Source: a bacterium
Lineage (GTDB): Bacteria > Calditrichota > Calditrichia > RBG-13-44-9 > J042
Length of the DNA: 64,000 nucleotides
NCBI GenBank assembly: GCA_015485355.1
Contig: WFTQ01000016.1
Location: forward strand, 1 to 64,000
Reading direction: 5' to 3'
In this document: positions 27,580 through 36,994 of the stretch, in pieces
How the letters are laid out: each line of letters begins with the position of its first letter
How positions within the stretch are numbered: the stretch's first letter is position 1
Made by a program: the position numbers and the translations under genes
Notes under the pieces: generated by a model
Seen by the model: the letters and a program-made list of their open reading frames with translations, nothing else
Databases searched by the model: none
What the model was told of the DNA's origin: nothing

Positions 27580-29934
27580 ATGAGTTCAAACAACAAAAAT
27601 AATGGTTTTGGACAGGTTTCGGGTCAAACCGAAAGCGAAATTAAGAAGTATTTAAGAATTTTACAAAAACGCAAATGGATTATCATCAGCACATCGATTG
27701 TTTTCTTTTGGTTCTGGATGGCCTTTGTTATTGTATTCCAGGGAAAACCTACCTATACATCCACGGTGTTGTTAACATTTCAGGATCCGCGTAGCATGAG
27801 TGCCGTGGGGGTGGTGGAACGGCGGCCGGTAAATGTGGGGAAGGCCAGTCTGATAAAAACGAATCTTCTGCTGGGACAGGTAGTGGAGTCCCTTCAGTTG
27901 AACTTATCCATGGTTACCGACAATGTGCACCGTCAGGAGTTGTTTGACACCGTGCGGGTCAATCGCAGTTCGGTGCCCGGGACGTATAAGATTGTCCCCG
28001 ACAGTGAGGGTTACAGGCTGATGTATACAGACAAACGCCGGGACATTTCCGATAGCCTGCTGATCCGTTTTCGGCCGGGGGATACCGTGGCCGTCCATAA
28101 TTTCATGTTTGTGCTGCGGCCGGAGGTGTTTCGGCATAAGAAACTAAAAGAGGTGGAATTCAGGATCAACGATTTTAAACTGGCGATCGAATGGTTGCGT
28201 CGCACGGTGGAGTACAAGCTGGATCGTTATCAGACCATTCTGTACATCACCGCCCGGCACAAAGATCCCAATATGGCGGCCAAGATCGTCAACACGCTGG
28301 CCGAGCTGTTTGTGCAGTTGAATTTGAAGATGAAACGCTTTAAAAGCGATGAAGTGTTGCGCATCCTGGAAGACCAGTTGCAGCTGGCCAGGAAAGATCT
28401 GGATAAAGCCAACGATCGCTTGAAACGTTTCCGGGAGCGTTATCCCTGGGTGGTTTTGACCGCCGACGCGGGCATGCGGGTGAGCTCGGTAGCCTCCCTG
28501 GAAGATAATATGAATTCCCTGGATTTGAAAATCGGTGACTTGCAGGGGTTGATCCGGCGGATGCGTCAGGCCGCCAATATGGACGAAAAGATTTCGGCGG
28601 CCCGTGAATTGTTGACCTTTCTGGAAACCGAAGGCGTGCCCACGGCTACCGCTTTTCGGAGCGAGTTCGGCGACCTTTACCTGAAACGAAACGAGCTGTT
28701 GGGCCAGTATGCCATATCCCATCCGTTTGTGAAGGAAAATGAACAGCAGTTTCAAAATCTGTTCCTGAAAATCGAAGCTGCGGCGAAAGATCGTATCTCC
28801 AAACTGGAAGGGCGCAAACAGCAGATTCAGTCCAAGGTCGCTTCCGAAAGGGCCAAATTGCGCAAATTGCCTTCCAAGGAGCTGGAACTGGCCGAGTTGC
28901 TGCGAGACCAGGAAGTGAAGAATGATCTTTATCGGCGGATTCTGGCACGCTATAATGCCGCCAAAATAGAGAACGAAGTGGAAGTGAGCGATGTTTTCAT
29001 TGTGGATTACGGTACCCCGCCGCCGCCCCAGGGGGTTCTGGCGGTTATCATCAAAAAGGGATTGGTAGGCATTTTCATCGCTTTGGGGTTGGGCTTTGGG
29101 CTGGCACTGGTGATTGAATTTTTCGATAAAACGGTTCAAAATGCCGATGAGTTACAAACCCGGGTAAAGTATCCCGTTTTGGGGAGTATACCCGTGATCA
29201 AGGATGACAAGGAATTGCCGGACGATTTCGAAGAACTGAAAGGCAAACGGGATCCTAAACTCATTACCCTGGACTATTCCCCAACCCTGGAATCTGAATC
29301 CTACCGGGACCTGCGTACAAAGATTTTGTACATGAACCAGAATCAGGACTTTTCTTCCTTTATTGTGACCAGCCTGCGTCCTAACGAAGGGAAGTCGCTG
29401 ACGGCGGCCAATCTGGCCATAACCATCGCTCAACAAAAAATCTCTACCCTGCTCATCGATGCCGACCTGCGTCGGGGGGTGTTGCACAATGTGTTCGGCA
29501 ACAAAAAGAAACCCGGATTAAGCGATTTCTTGATTTCCAACGCCACAGTGGATTATGAAAATTTGAGCAAATTGATTCAAAATACCTTTATTCCCAATCT
29601 GTATCTGATCACCGCCGGATCACCCATTCCCAATCCCACCGAAATGCTCGGTTCCGAACGAATGGCCATGTTGTTAAGCGTATTGCGTAAAAAGTTCGGC
29701 ATGATCATTCTGGATACGGCTCCCTTTCAGGCCAGCTCCGATGGCGCCATCCTGGCCAACTATGTGGATGCTGTGTTGATTGTGATCCGGGCAGGTACCA
29801 CCAATGTGGATCATTTGGTTCAAAAAGTTGAAGAGTATCCCAATCTTCAACGAAAGGTGATGGGGTTGATTCTGAACGCCGTAAAAGTAGACTTAAAGAA
29901 AAATCAATATCAGTACTCTTACTATAACTATTAG
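27580..29934 (+). CDS. Wzc-like polysaccharide co-polymerase with BY-kinase domain
   Basis: Wzz region near N-terminus; Walker A 'SLRPNEGKSLTAANLAI', 'TLLIDADLRRG', 'MIILDTAP'; Tyr-rich C-tail 'NQYQYSYYNY'. Confidence 0.94.
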   Translation: MSSNNKNNGFGQVSGQTESEIKKYLRILQKRKWIIISTSIVFFWFWMAFVIVFQGKPTYTSTVLLTFQDPRSMSAVGVVERRPVNVGKASLIKTNLLLGQVVESLQLNLSMVTDNVHRQELFDTVRVNRSSVPGTYKIVPDSEGYRLMYTDKRRDISDSLLIRFRPGDTVAVHNFMFVLRPEVFRHKKLKEVEFRINDFKLAIEWLRRTVEYKLDRYQTILYITARHKDPNMAAKIVNTLAELFVQLNLKMKRFKSDEVLRILEDQLQLARKDLDKANDRLKRFRERYPWVVLTADAGMRVSSVASLEDNMNSLDLKIGDLQGLIRRMRQAANMDEKISAARELLTFLETEGVPTATAFRSEFGDLYLKRNELLGQYAISHPFVKENEQQFQNLFLKIEAAAKDRISKLEGRKQQIQSKVASERAKLRKLPSKELELAELLRDQEVKNDLYRRILARYNAAKIENEVEVSDVFIVDYGTPPPPQGVLAVIIKKGLVGIFIALGLGFGLALVIEFFDKTVQNADELQTRVKYPVLGSIPVIKDDKELPDDFEELKGKRDPKLITLDYSPTLESESYRDLRTKILYMNQNQDFSSFIVTSLRPNEGKSLTAANLAITIAQQKISTLLIDADLRRGVLHNVFGNKKKPGLSDFLISNATVDYENLSKLIQNTFIPNLYLITAGSPIPNPTEMLGSERMAMLLSVLRKKFGMIILDTAPFQASSDGAILANYVDAVLIVIRAGTTNVDHLVQKVEEYPNLQRKVMGLILNAVKVDLKKNQYQYSYYNY

Positions 29935-29936
29935 GC

Positions 29937-30983
29937 ATGGGTGGAAACATTTCCTTTACGGTCAGTCATACCCCTCCCTCCGGCTGGGATGCGTTTGTCC
30001 AGCAGCATCCGGAAGGGAAGATCTATCACCTGAGTGCATGGAATGAGTTGATCTGGGAAACCTTTGGACACGATCCCTATTATGTCGTGTTTCGGGAAAA
30101 CGACGACCAGATAGTGGGGGTGTTGCCCATAACTCATTTCAAGTCTTTTTTCTTTGGCAAATTTGCGGTTTCTTTGCCCTTTGTGAACTATGGGGGGCCC
30201 TTATTGCTGAGGAACGAGTTGATGGAGCAAGTGTCCAGTTACCTGATGGATTTCCGGCGCCAGATGGATATTGAATATGTAGAATTACGCATGTCACACT
30301 GTTTCGAAACTCCGCTGGCTGTAAAAACCCATAAGGTGACGTATCTGTTAAAATTGCCGGATAATGACGAAGCCCTGTGGACCTCTTTTAAATCCAAGTT
30401 GCGCAGTCAGATTCGTCGTCCCCTGAAAGAACATATGTTTGTTCGCACCGGCGGAATCGAACGGGTAGACGATTTCTATTATGTGTTTTCCCATAACATG
30501 CGGGATCTGGGTACTCCGGTCTATAGCAAGTCGTTTTTCCAAAACATATGTACCCGATTTCCTCACAATGCCTTTATTGTTGTTGTGTACAGTGATGATG
30601 ATATACCCGTGGCCGCCTCCTTCTTGATTCGGTACCAGGAGACTATGGAGATACCCTGGGCCTCTTCTTTAAAAGCTTATAATCGGTTCAGCCCCAACAT
30701 GCTTTTATACTGGGAGTCCCTGAAGCTGGCAATTCATCTGGGGTGCAAAGTGTTCGATTTCGGGCGGTGTACCCCCGGCAGTGGTACCTGCCGTTTTAAA
30801 AAACAATGGGGTGCCGAGGAGAAACAGTTGTATTGGTATTACGCTCTCAAAACGGGAGAGGCCCTTCCGGAAATTAACCCCGCCAATCCCCGGTTTGGGG
30901 TGATGGTACGGCTATGGCAAAAGATGCCTCTTATTTTTACCAACACCATCGGCCCCTATATCATCCGCAATATCCCGGCATAA
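29937..30983 (+). CDS. FemAB-like / GNAT transferase (XrtA/PEP-CTERM-associated FemAB-like)
   Basis: 'IYHLSAWNELIWETFGHDPYYVVFRENDDQIVGVLPITH', 'VFDFGRCTPGSGTCRFKKQWGAEEKQLYWYY'. Confidence 0.82.
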   Translation: MGGNISFTVSHTPPSGWDAFVQQHPEGKIYHLSAWNELIWETFGHDPYYVVFRENDDQIVGVLPITHFKSFFFGKFAVSLPFVNYGGPLLLRNELMEQVSSYLMDFRRQMDIEYVELRMSHCFETPLAVKTHKVTYLLKLPDNDEALWTSFKSKLRSQIRRPLKEHMFVRTGGIERVDDFYYVFSHNMRDLGTPVYSKSFFQNICTRFPHNAFIVVVYSDDDIPVAASFLIRYQETMEIPWASSLKAYNRFSPNMLLYWESLKLAIHLGCKVFDFGRCTPGSGTCRFKKQWGAEEKQLYWYYALKTGEALPEINPANPRFGVMVRLWQKMPLIFTNTIGPYIIRNIPA

Positions 30984-31157
30984 ATCCTCCTTGGCATTCA
31001 GAAACGATTTCTCCAAATTGGTTGAAAATGGAGTTCTTTGACACTGCCCCTGAAGATGAGACCGGGAAGGTTGGGCTTCTCCCTAAAGTCGATACCTAAA
31101 CTCTGGTACCGCCGCCTAAACCCTTTATCCAGGCATTTACGGAAACAAGGATGATTT

Positions 31158-32348
31158 ATGGATCGGAACACACCGGTCGTGATTGGTAATTTGATGCTGG
31201 GACGGTGTTTTACTCTGGCTGATGTACCTTTTGTAGGAATCACCTCGCGGGGGGATTTACGTATTACCTATTCGCGAAAGTGTATTCGGGGCTACCAGAT
31301 GCCCAATCCGGAAGAAGACATGGAAGGGGCTTTTCAGAAACTGGTGAGCATTGTGGAAGCGATTGGTGAAGGACATCCTCTTTTTTGCAGCAATGATGGG
31401 CATCTAAAAATGATGCTGATACACTGGGAAGAGATGCGGCGCATGTTCCGTTTTGTTTCCGTGGAAAAAAAGTTGCTGGAAACCTTAATAAATAAAGAAA
31501 AGTTCATCCCATTTGCCCGGGAAAATAATTTACCCATCCCGGCGACGCTGGTCCAGGAGGAACTGGATAACCACCCGGGATTGGAATTTCCTGTCATGAT
31601 TAAGCCCATTATTCGTTTAAACTGGTTTAACAGCGAGGCCGTCCGGCGGTATGGAGGTAAACACTATAAAGGGATTCTGGTAGAAAATCAGAAGCAGTTC
31701 GAAAAAGTTCGGCGTCTGGTGGAAAAGGAGCGAATTGAATATGTGGTGCAACAGTTTATTCCGGGACCGGAGTCGAATATCTTCAGTTTTCATAGTTTTT
31801 TTACCGAAGATTCCCGGCCTCTGGGCTATTTTGTAGGCCGTAAAATCCGAACCTATCCCACGGATTATGGGGAGAGCTGTGCATTGCGTTTAACCGATTA
31901 TCCCGGCATTGTGGAGACCAGCCTGAATTTGCTTCGGAAAATCCGGTTTAAAGGGCCCGTGAAGATCGATTATAAACGGGATGACCGATCCGGCAAATTA
32001 TACCTGCTGGAATTGAATCCTACTCGTTATAATATGTGGCATTATTTAGGAGCCCGAGGGGGGGTCAATATTCCTTATTTAGCTTATCGGTATATGACGG
32101 GTGAGTCACCGGATGGCGTTGCGGTCCAATGGCGGAAGGATATTGTCTGGTTCAATGTGGTAAATGATGTTCAGGCGTTTCTGGAATTGCGTCACAAAGG
32201 TCGGATGAGCATATGGCAATGGTTGAAAACCTATCGGGGAAAGCGGATTTACAAAACCTTGGCGCTGGATGACCTCCCGCCCGTGATATACGGCATTCGC
32301 ATGACCTGGAAAGGCGTTGTCCGTCGGCTTCGCAGGATTTTTCGATGA
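31158..32348 (+). CDS. ATP-grasp domain protein, copy 1
   Basis: 'FPVMIKPIIRLNW', 'YVVQQFIPGPESNIFSFHSFF', 'KIDYKRDDRSGKLYLLELNPTRYNMWHY'. Confidence 0.85.
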   Translation: MDRNTPVVIGNLMLGRCFTLADVPFVGITSRGDLRITYSRKCIRGYQMPNPEEDMEGAFQKLVSIVEAIGEGHPLFCSNDGHLKMMLIHWEEMRRMFRFVSVEKKLLETLINKEKFIPFARENNLPIPATLVQEELDNHPGLEFPVMIKPIIRLNWFNSEAVRRYGGKHYKGILVENQKQFEKVRRLVEKERIEYVVQQFIPGPESNIFSFHSFFTEDSRPLGYFVGRKIRTYPTDYGESCALRLTDYPGIVETSLNLLRKIRFKGPVKIDYKRDDRSGKLYLLELNPTRYNMWHYLGARGGVNIPYLAYRYMTGESPDGVAVQWRKDIVWFNVVNDVQAFLELRHKGRMSIWQWLKTYRGKRIYKTLALDDLPPVIYGIRMTWKGVVRRLRRIFR

Positions 32349-33130
32349 GATACCTGATTTTCTCGGATGTCCATGGCAATCTGTTCGGGTTGCAACGGGT
32401 TCTCCAATACGCTCGGAGAGAGGAAATCGATAAACTTTACTGCCTCGGGGATCTGGTGGGGTACCATGGGTATCCAGCCGAATGTATCGATCGCATCCGT
32501 GAGCATGGGATCGCCAGTGTTAAAGGCAATCATGAAGGACTGCTACTGGGGGAATTGTCGGGATTTTCTCGCATAGCGGAGCGGGCTCAGCATTCGCTGA
32601 AAGTGACCCGCGGCCTATTAACGACCGAATCGGTAGAATTTCTCCGACAGCTGCCTTTTTCCATTGGCATATCGGAGCGGATCCTTCTACTTCATGCCAA
32701 TTTCTGGGATGTTAAACAGACCATTAATACCATTGAGAAGGCCCGCCGGAATTTTGAGGCCATGCAGGAAAGAAACCTCTGGCTGACCTTTTTTGGGCAT
32801 ACTCATCGGCCCGAAGCCTTCATCGCCGATAAGGACCTTCAGCATATTCAGCGGGTGGGGTTTGACCATCCCATTGATCTGGATGAGGAGCGGTATTACC
32901 TGATTAATCCCGGCACCGTAGGGGTCCGCCGACACGGGTTACCTTATAGCTTTGTCGTATACGACGAAACCCGAAAACAGGTGCAATATGTGCCTTTTGA
33001 GTTGACTGACGCGGAAGTTCAGCGCCTGAGCGAACGGGATAAAGCGCTTTTCGGCGGGTTTAGCTTGCGGCGCCTGCCGGCTCAAATACGAGAACGGGTT
33101 CGGCGGTTGTATTATGCGCTGTCCCGATAA
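32345..33130 (+). CDS. Calcineurin-like metallophosphoesterase
   Basis: 'YLIFSDVHGNLFGL', 'YCLGDLVGYHGYP', 'VKGNHE', 'FFGHTHRPE'; ATGA overlap with upstream gene. Confidence 0.92.
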   Translation: MRYLIFSDVHGNLFGLQRVLQYARREEIDKLYCLGDLVGYHGYPAECIDRIREHGIASVKGNHEGLLLGELSGFSRIAERAQHSLKVTRGLLTTESVEFLRQLPFSIGISERILLLHANFWDVKQTINTIEKARRNFEAMQERNLWLTFFGHTHRPEAFIADKDLQHIQRVGFDHPIDLDEERYYLINPGTVGVRRHGLPYSFVVYDETRKQVQYVPFELTDAEVQRLSERDKALFGGFSLRRLPAQIRERVRRLYYALSR

Positions 33131-33261
33131 CCGTGAGGATGGGATATTAGTGGGATTAGCGGTGATATTGGTGCACCACATTCGGCCGATCGGCTCGATA
33201 ATGAAACGATTGCCGTGCGGATGAGGAAGATGATGACAATCGAATGGAGCGATAAGCTGAG

Positions 33262-34437
33262 ATGATTGTTTTGTATTGGCTTTTCTGGGTGGCGGTTTTA
33301 TTGTTGATGTATAACTATATTTTCTATCCTTTGATTTTGTACCTGTATCAAAAACGACATCGAAATCGCCTATACCCCCGGCCTTGGTCGGAATGGCCCC
33401 CGGTTACCCTGATTATTTCGGCGTTCAACGAAGCGGCGGTGATGGGGAAAAAACTTCAAAATTCCATAGAACTGGATTATCCCGCCGAGAAGCTGGAAAT
33501 TCTGGTCGTCTCGGATGCGTCTACCGATGGTACGGACGAGATTGTACAGCGCTGGATGGAACAGGATGAGCGGATTCGGCTGATTCGCATGCCGGAACGG
33601 CGAGGTAAAACCGCAGGGTTGAATCGAGCGGTCCCTCAGGCAAGGGGAGAGATTATTATTTTCTCGGATGCCAATGCCATGTACGAAAAAACCGCGGTTC
33701 AGGAATTGGTGCGTTACTTTTCTGATGCGCGGGTGGGGTATGTGGTGGGGAAAGCGGTTTATCTGGAAGAAAATACCTCTCCAGCCAGTTTCAGTGAAAA
33801 CATTTATTGGAAATACGAGCTCTGGATAAAGCAACTGGAATCCGACTTTCATTCGGTCGTGGGGGGCGATGGGGCCATTTATGCCATACGACGCTCATTG
33901 TTTGATCCCTTGCAGGCCGATGATATCAATGATTTTGTGAATCCGCTTCAAATTGTTGCGAAAGGGTATCGGGGAATCTTTAACCCCAACGCCGTCTGTT
34001 ATGAATATGCCGCCAGCGAATTTATGAAAGAGTACTGGCGGAAGCGCCGAATCGTCAATCGCAGCTGGAGAGCCTTTAAACGTTACGTTAAACTTTTTGA
34101 TCTGCAAAAACAGTGGCAATTTCTTTTTCTCCTCTTTTCCCATAAAGTCATCCGCTGGTTCAATTGGGTATTGTTGATTATTGTTTATGTCACCACCATC
34201 CTGATCAATTTATGGGACGATGCCCCCTTGTTCCGGATCATGCTCATCCTGGAAGGCCTCTTCGTCATATTCTCCGTGATAGGTTTTTGGTTCGACCGGA
34301 AGAAACGCCCCATTCCCATTGTATTTTATCTTCCCTATTATTATCACCTGATCAATCTGGCCGCCCTGGCCGGAATTGTGGATGATTTGCGAGGAAAGAA
34401 GTATGTAAAATGGGATCATGTTCGGGTGGACCATTAA
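33262..34437 (+). CDS. Glycosyltransferase family 2
   Basis: 'PPVTLIISAFNEAAVMGKKLQNSIELDYPAEKLEILVVSDASTDGTDEIV', 'IIIFSDANAMYE', 'GGDGAIYAIRR'. Confidence 0.93.
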   Translation: MIVLYWLFWVAVLLLMYNYIFYPLILYLYQKRHRNRLYPRPWSEWPPVTLIISAFNEAAVMGKKLQNSIELDYPAEKLEILVVSDASTDGTDEIVQRWMEQDERIRLIRMPERRGKTAGLNRAVPQARGEIIIFSDANAMYEKTAVQELVRYFSDARVGYVVGKAVYLEENTSPASFSENIYWKYELWIKQLESDFHSVVGGDGAIYAIRRSLFDPLQADDINDFVNPLQIVAKGYRGIFNPNAVCYEYAASEFMKEYWRKRRIVNRSWRAFKRYVKLFDLQKQWQFLFLLFSHKVIRWFNWVLLIIVYVTTILINLWDDAPLFRIMLILEGLFVIFSVIGFWFDRKKRPIPIVFYLPYYYHLINLAALAGIVDDLRGKKYVKWDHVRVDH

Positions 34438-34575
34438 TGGGGAAGAAATGACGAAAAGCTTGAATGGAAAGTCGCGGGAAATCCTCCCCGAAACAATAAA
34501 AATCCCCGCCGCCTTTTTAAGGGATCATCATTTTCCTGAATTGGTCGATGATGCCATCGATTGGAAACAGGAAGA

Positions 34576-35748
34576 ATGATTTTCAGGGAAGAAGCCATGA
34601 AAGCAGACCTTAAGGATCGGAAGGCACTTCGTATTCAACGCCGGTGGATAGAATCCACTGAGGATTTTTTTCATCTCAAATCGGAGTGGAAGCGCTTATT
34701 ATCCCGAATTCCCGGTCATACTATATTCCTCACCTGGGAGTGGATGTACACTTGGTGGGAGGCCTACCATCGACGGTTTAAAGAAGCTCGGTTGCGAATT
34801 CTTACCTATTACCTCGCCAACGAGTTGGTGGGGATTTTACCCTATTATATTTACACCGATACTGCAGGCCCCTTTTCACTACGCAAGGCCGCCTTTCTGG
34901 GCAGCCGGATCGAATCATCAGATTACCTGGATGTTATTGTTCCGGAAGCGTTGCAGTCGTATTTCCAGCAGCACCTGTTGGAGGATATACGAACATTAGC
35001 GGAAGGGGTTGATCTGATTGAGATCAACAATTGCCTGGCAGACAGCCTGGTTTTTCGGGTGTGGGGGCAGCAACAAAATGGCACCGCTTTTGTGGAGAGG
35101 TATCGGGTGTGTCCCTATGTCCATTTGCCGGAGTCTTTCGAGGCCTATTTGAAGGGGCTGAGTTCCAATTTTCGATACAATGTGCGCCGTCGACTGCGGA
35201 AGCTGCTTCAGAAGGAGAATGCCCGGGTGGAGCTTCTTGAGGATTGGCGGCGGCTGGACGAGGCCATAAAGGACATTTTCGATCTTCATTACCTGCGGGC
35301 ACGGCAGAAAGGGTTGAACACCAAATTCGTGCGGGAGTTGCGTCTGGGTTTTCATCAAAAAGCGGCCCGGGCCCTGGCCCCGGAAGGATACATTAAGATT
35401 TTCAATATGTTTTCGGCTGAAGGGCATAAAATTGCAGGAATGTATTGTTTTGATTATGACAACGTTTTGGCCTATTTCCAGGCGGGTTTCGATCCCCGAT
35501 GGTCCAATCGGAGCCCCGGAACCGTTATCCTGGCCGAGGCGATTCACTATGCGATCCGTCAGGGAAAAGGCATTTTCGATTTTATGCGGGGGGGCGAACA
35601 GTATAAAAAAGATTGGGGTACATCCGATCGTTATATATATTTAATTACCATCCCCAACAGTTGGAAAGGCCGGTTGTTTCTATCCTACTACCGGAGCCGC
35701 AAACGCCTGGCCCCCGTTGTCAAGAAAATAATCCATTCCACCCAATAA
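34576..35748 (+). CDS. GNAT-family (CelD/BcsL-like) acyltransferase
   Basis: 'TIFLTWEWMYTWWEAY', 'LSSNFRYNVRRRLRKL', 'GIFDFMRGGEQYKKDWGTSDRYIY'. Confidence 0.85.
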   Translation: MIFREEAMKADLKDRKALRIQRRWIESTEDFFHLKSEWKRLLSRIPGHTIFLTWEWMYTWWEAYHRRFKEARLRILTYYLANELVGILPYYIYTDTAGPFSLRKAAFLGSRIESSDYLDVIVPEALQSYFQQHLLEDIRTLAEGVDLIEINNCLADSLVFRVWGQQQNGTAFVERYRVCPYVHLPESFEAYLKGLSSNFRYNVRRRLRKLLQKENARVELLEDWRRLDEAIKDIFDLHYLRARQKGLNTKFVRELRLGFHQKAARALAPEGYIKIFNMFSAEGHKIAGMYCFDYDNVLAYFQAGFDPRWSNRSPGTVILAEAIHYAIRQGKGIFDFMRGGEQYKKDWGTSDRYIYLITIPNSWKGRLFLSYYRSRKRLAPVVKKIIHSTQ

Positions 35749-35770
35749 ATGATTAAGATGAAGGGAGTGA

Positions 35771-36982
35771 ATGACCTCGACCACACGACCTGTCGCATTC
35801 GTCCTGGGAGAGTCCATCAATGCACTGGGAGTGGTTAAAGCCCTGGGCCGACAGAGGGTACCAACCTATTTAATTCAATCTTTACCCGATCCTGTATCCG
35901 GGGCAAGCCGTTTTGCTCGCCCTTTTCTGGCTCCGGATCCCATTCAGGAAACCCATGCCTATCTTCAATTTCTGGAATCCTTGCAGAAGGCTCTGGGGGC
36001 ACCCGGGGTCCTTTTACCCACCACCGATGTGACCGTGATGGTCTTGTCAAAACATCGGGAACAATTGTCCCGGCGTTTTGCATTTGTTATCCCGCCTCCG
36101 GAGGTGATTCAAAAGGTCACCAGTAAGGAGGGCTTTTATGAATTGGCTGTCAAACACCATTTGCCTGTACCACGCACCTTTGCCGCCGAGTCTCTGGAGG
36201 ATGTGGAAAAAATAATGACTCAGCTGGAGTTTCCTTGTGCCATTAAACCTTACTACTCCCATGTGTGGCGATCTCCGGAGTTCCGGGAACGTTTTGGAAG
36301 AATACAGATAGTGAAAGTCGACACTCCGGAAATGCTGGTGAAAACTTACCGGGAATTTGCCTCTTACGATCCTCGGATGGTCATTCAGGAATTTATTCAG
36401 GGGACGGACGATTGTGAGTATTCGCTGCACACTTATACCAGTCGAAATGGAAGACAAATGATCCATTTCCTGGCCCATAAAATTCGGCTGGATCCCATCC
36501 ATCATGGTTCGGCTGCATTTATCGAGACGGCTCATGAAGAAACGATTTTTCGCCTGGGGGGCGACTTTCTGCGCAAACTGGGTTATCGGGGCATGTCCAG
36601 CTTTCAGTTTAAATGGGACCCTGTACGGGGAAAATATTTTGCGATCGAGCTGAATCCCCGCTTTAGTCTCTGGAACTTCCTGGAACCTTCCTGTGGAGTG
36701 AACTATCCTTATATCAATTATCTGGACAGTCTGGGGGAATCGTTCGAAATCCCCGGCGATTATCCGGATGGGGTAAAGTGGTTTTCCATCGAACGGGACA
36801 TCAGTGCGTTTTGGGCCTATCGGAAGGAAGGCAGTTTAACCTTCTGGCAATGGATTCGGAGTTATGGGGGGCCCAAGGTATGTGCCGAGTTTTCCTGGGA
36901 CGATCCTGCTCCCTTTTTTCAGTTTTTAAAAAAAATGATCCGGCGTTTCTGGAACGCCTTAAAGAAACGAATCCAACAATAA
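35771..36982 (+). CDS. ATP-grasp domain protein, copy 2
   Basis: 'FPCAIKPYYSHVW', 'MVIQEFIQGTDDCEYSLHTY', 'SSFQFKWDPVRGKYFAIELNPRFSLWNF'; C-terminal similarity to copy 1. Confidence 0.88.
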   Translation: MTSTTRPVAFVLGESINALGVVKALGRQRVPTYLIQSLPDPVSGASRFARPFLAPDPIQETHAYLQFLESLQKALGAPGVLLPTTDVTVMVLSKHREQLSRRFAFVIPPPEVIQKVTSKEGFYELAVKHHLPVPRTFAAESLEDVEKIMTQLEFPCAIKPYYSHVWRSPEFRERFGRIQIVKVDTPEMLVKTYREFASYDPRMVIQEFIQGTDDCEYSLHTYTSRNGRQMIHFLAHKIRLDPIHHGSAAFIETAHEETIFRLGGDFLRKLGYRGMSSFQFKWDPVRGKYFAIELNPRFSLWNFLEPSCGVNYPYINYLDSLGESFEIPGDYPDGVKWFSIERDISAFWAYRKEGSLTFWQWIRSYGGPKVCAEFSWDDPAPFFQFLKKMIRRFWNALKKRIQQ

Positions 36983-36994
36983 CGATTTGATACG

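Noticed and set aside
28144-29139. 331-aa minus-strand ORF
   Set aside because: Fully antisense to the well-supported Wzc/BY-kinase gene; His/Gln/Phe-rich low-complexity translation typical of shadow ORFs
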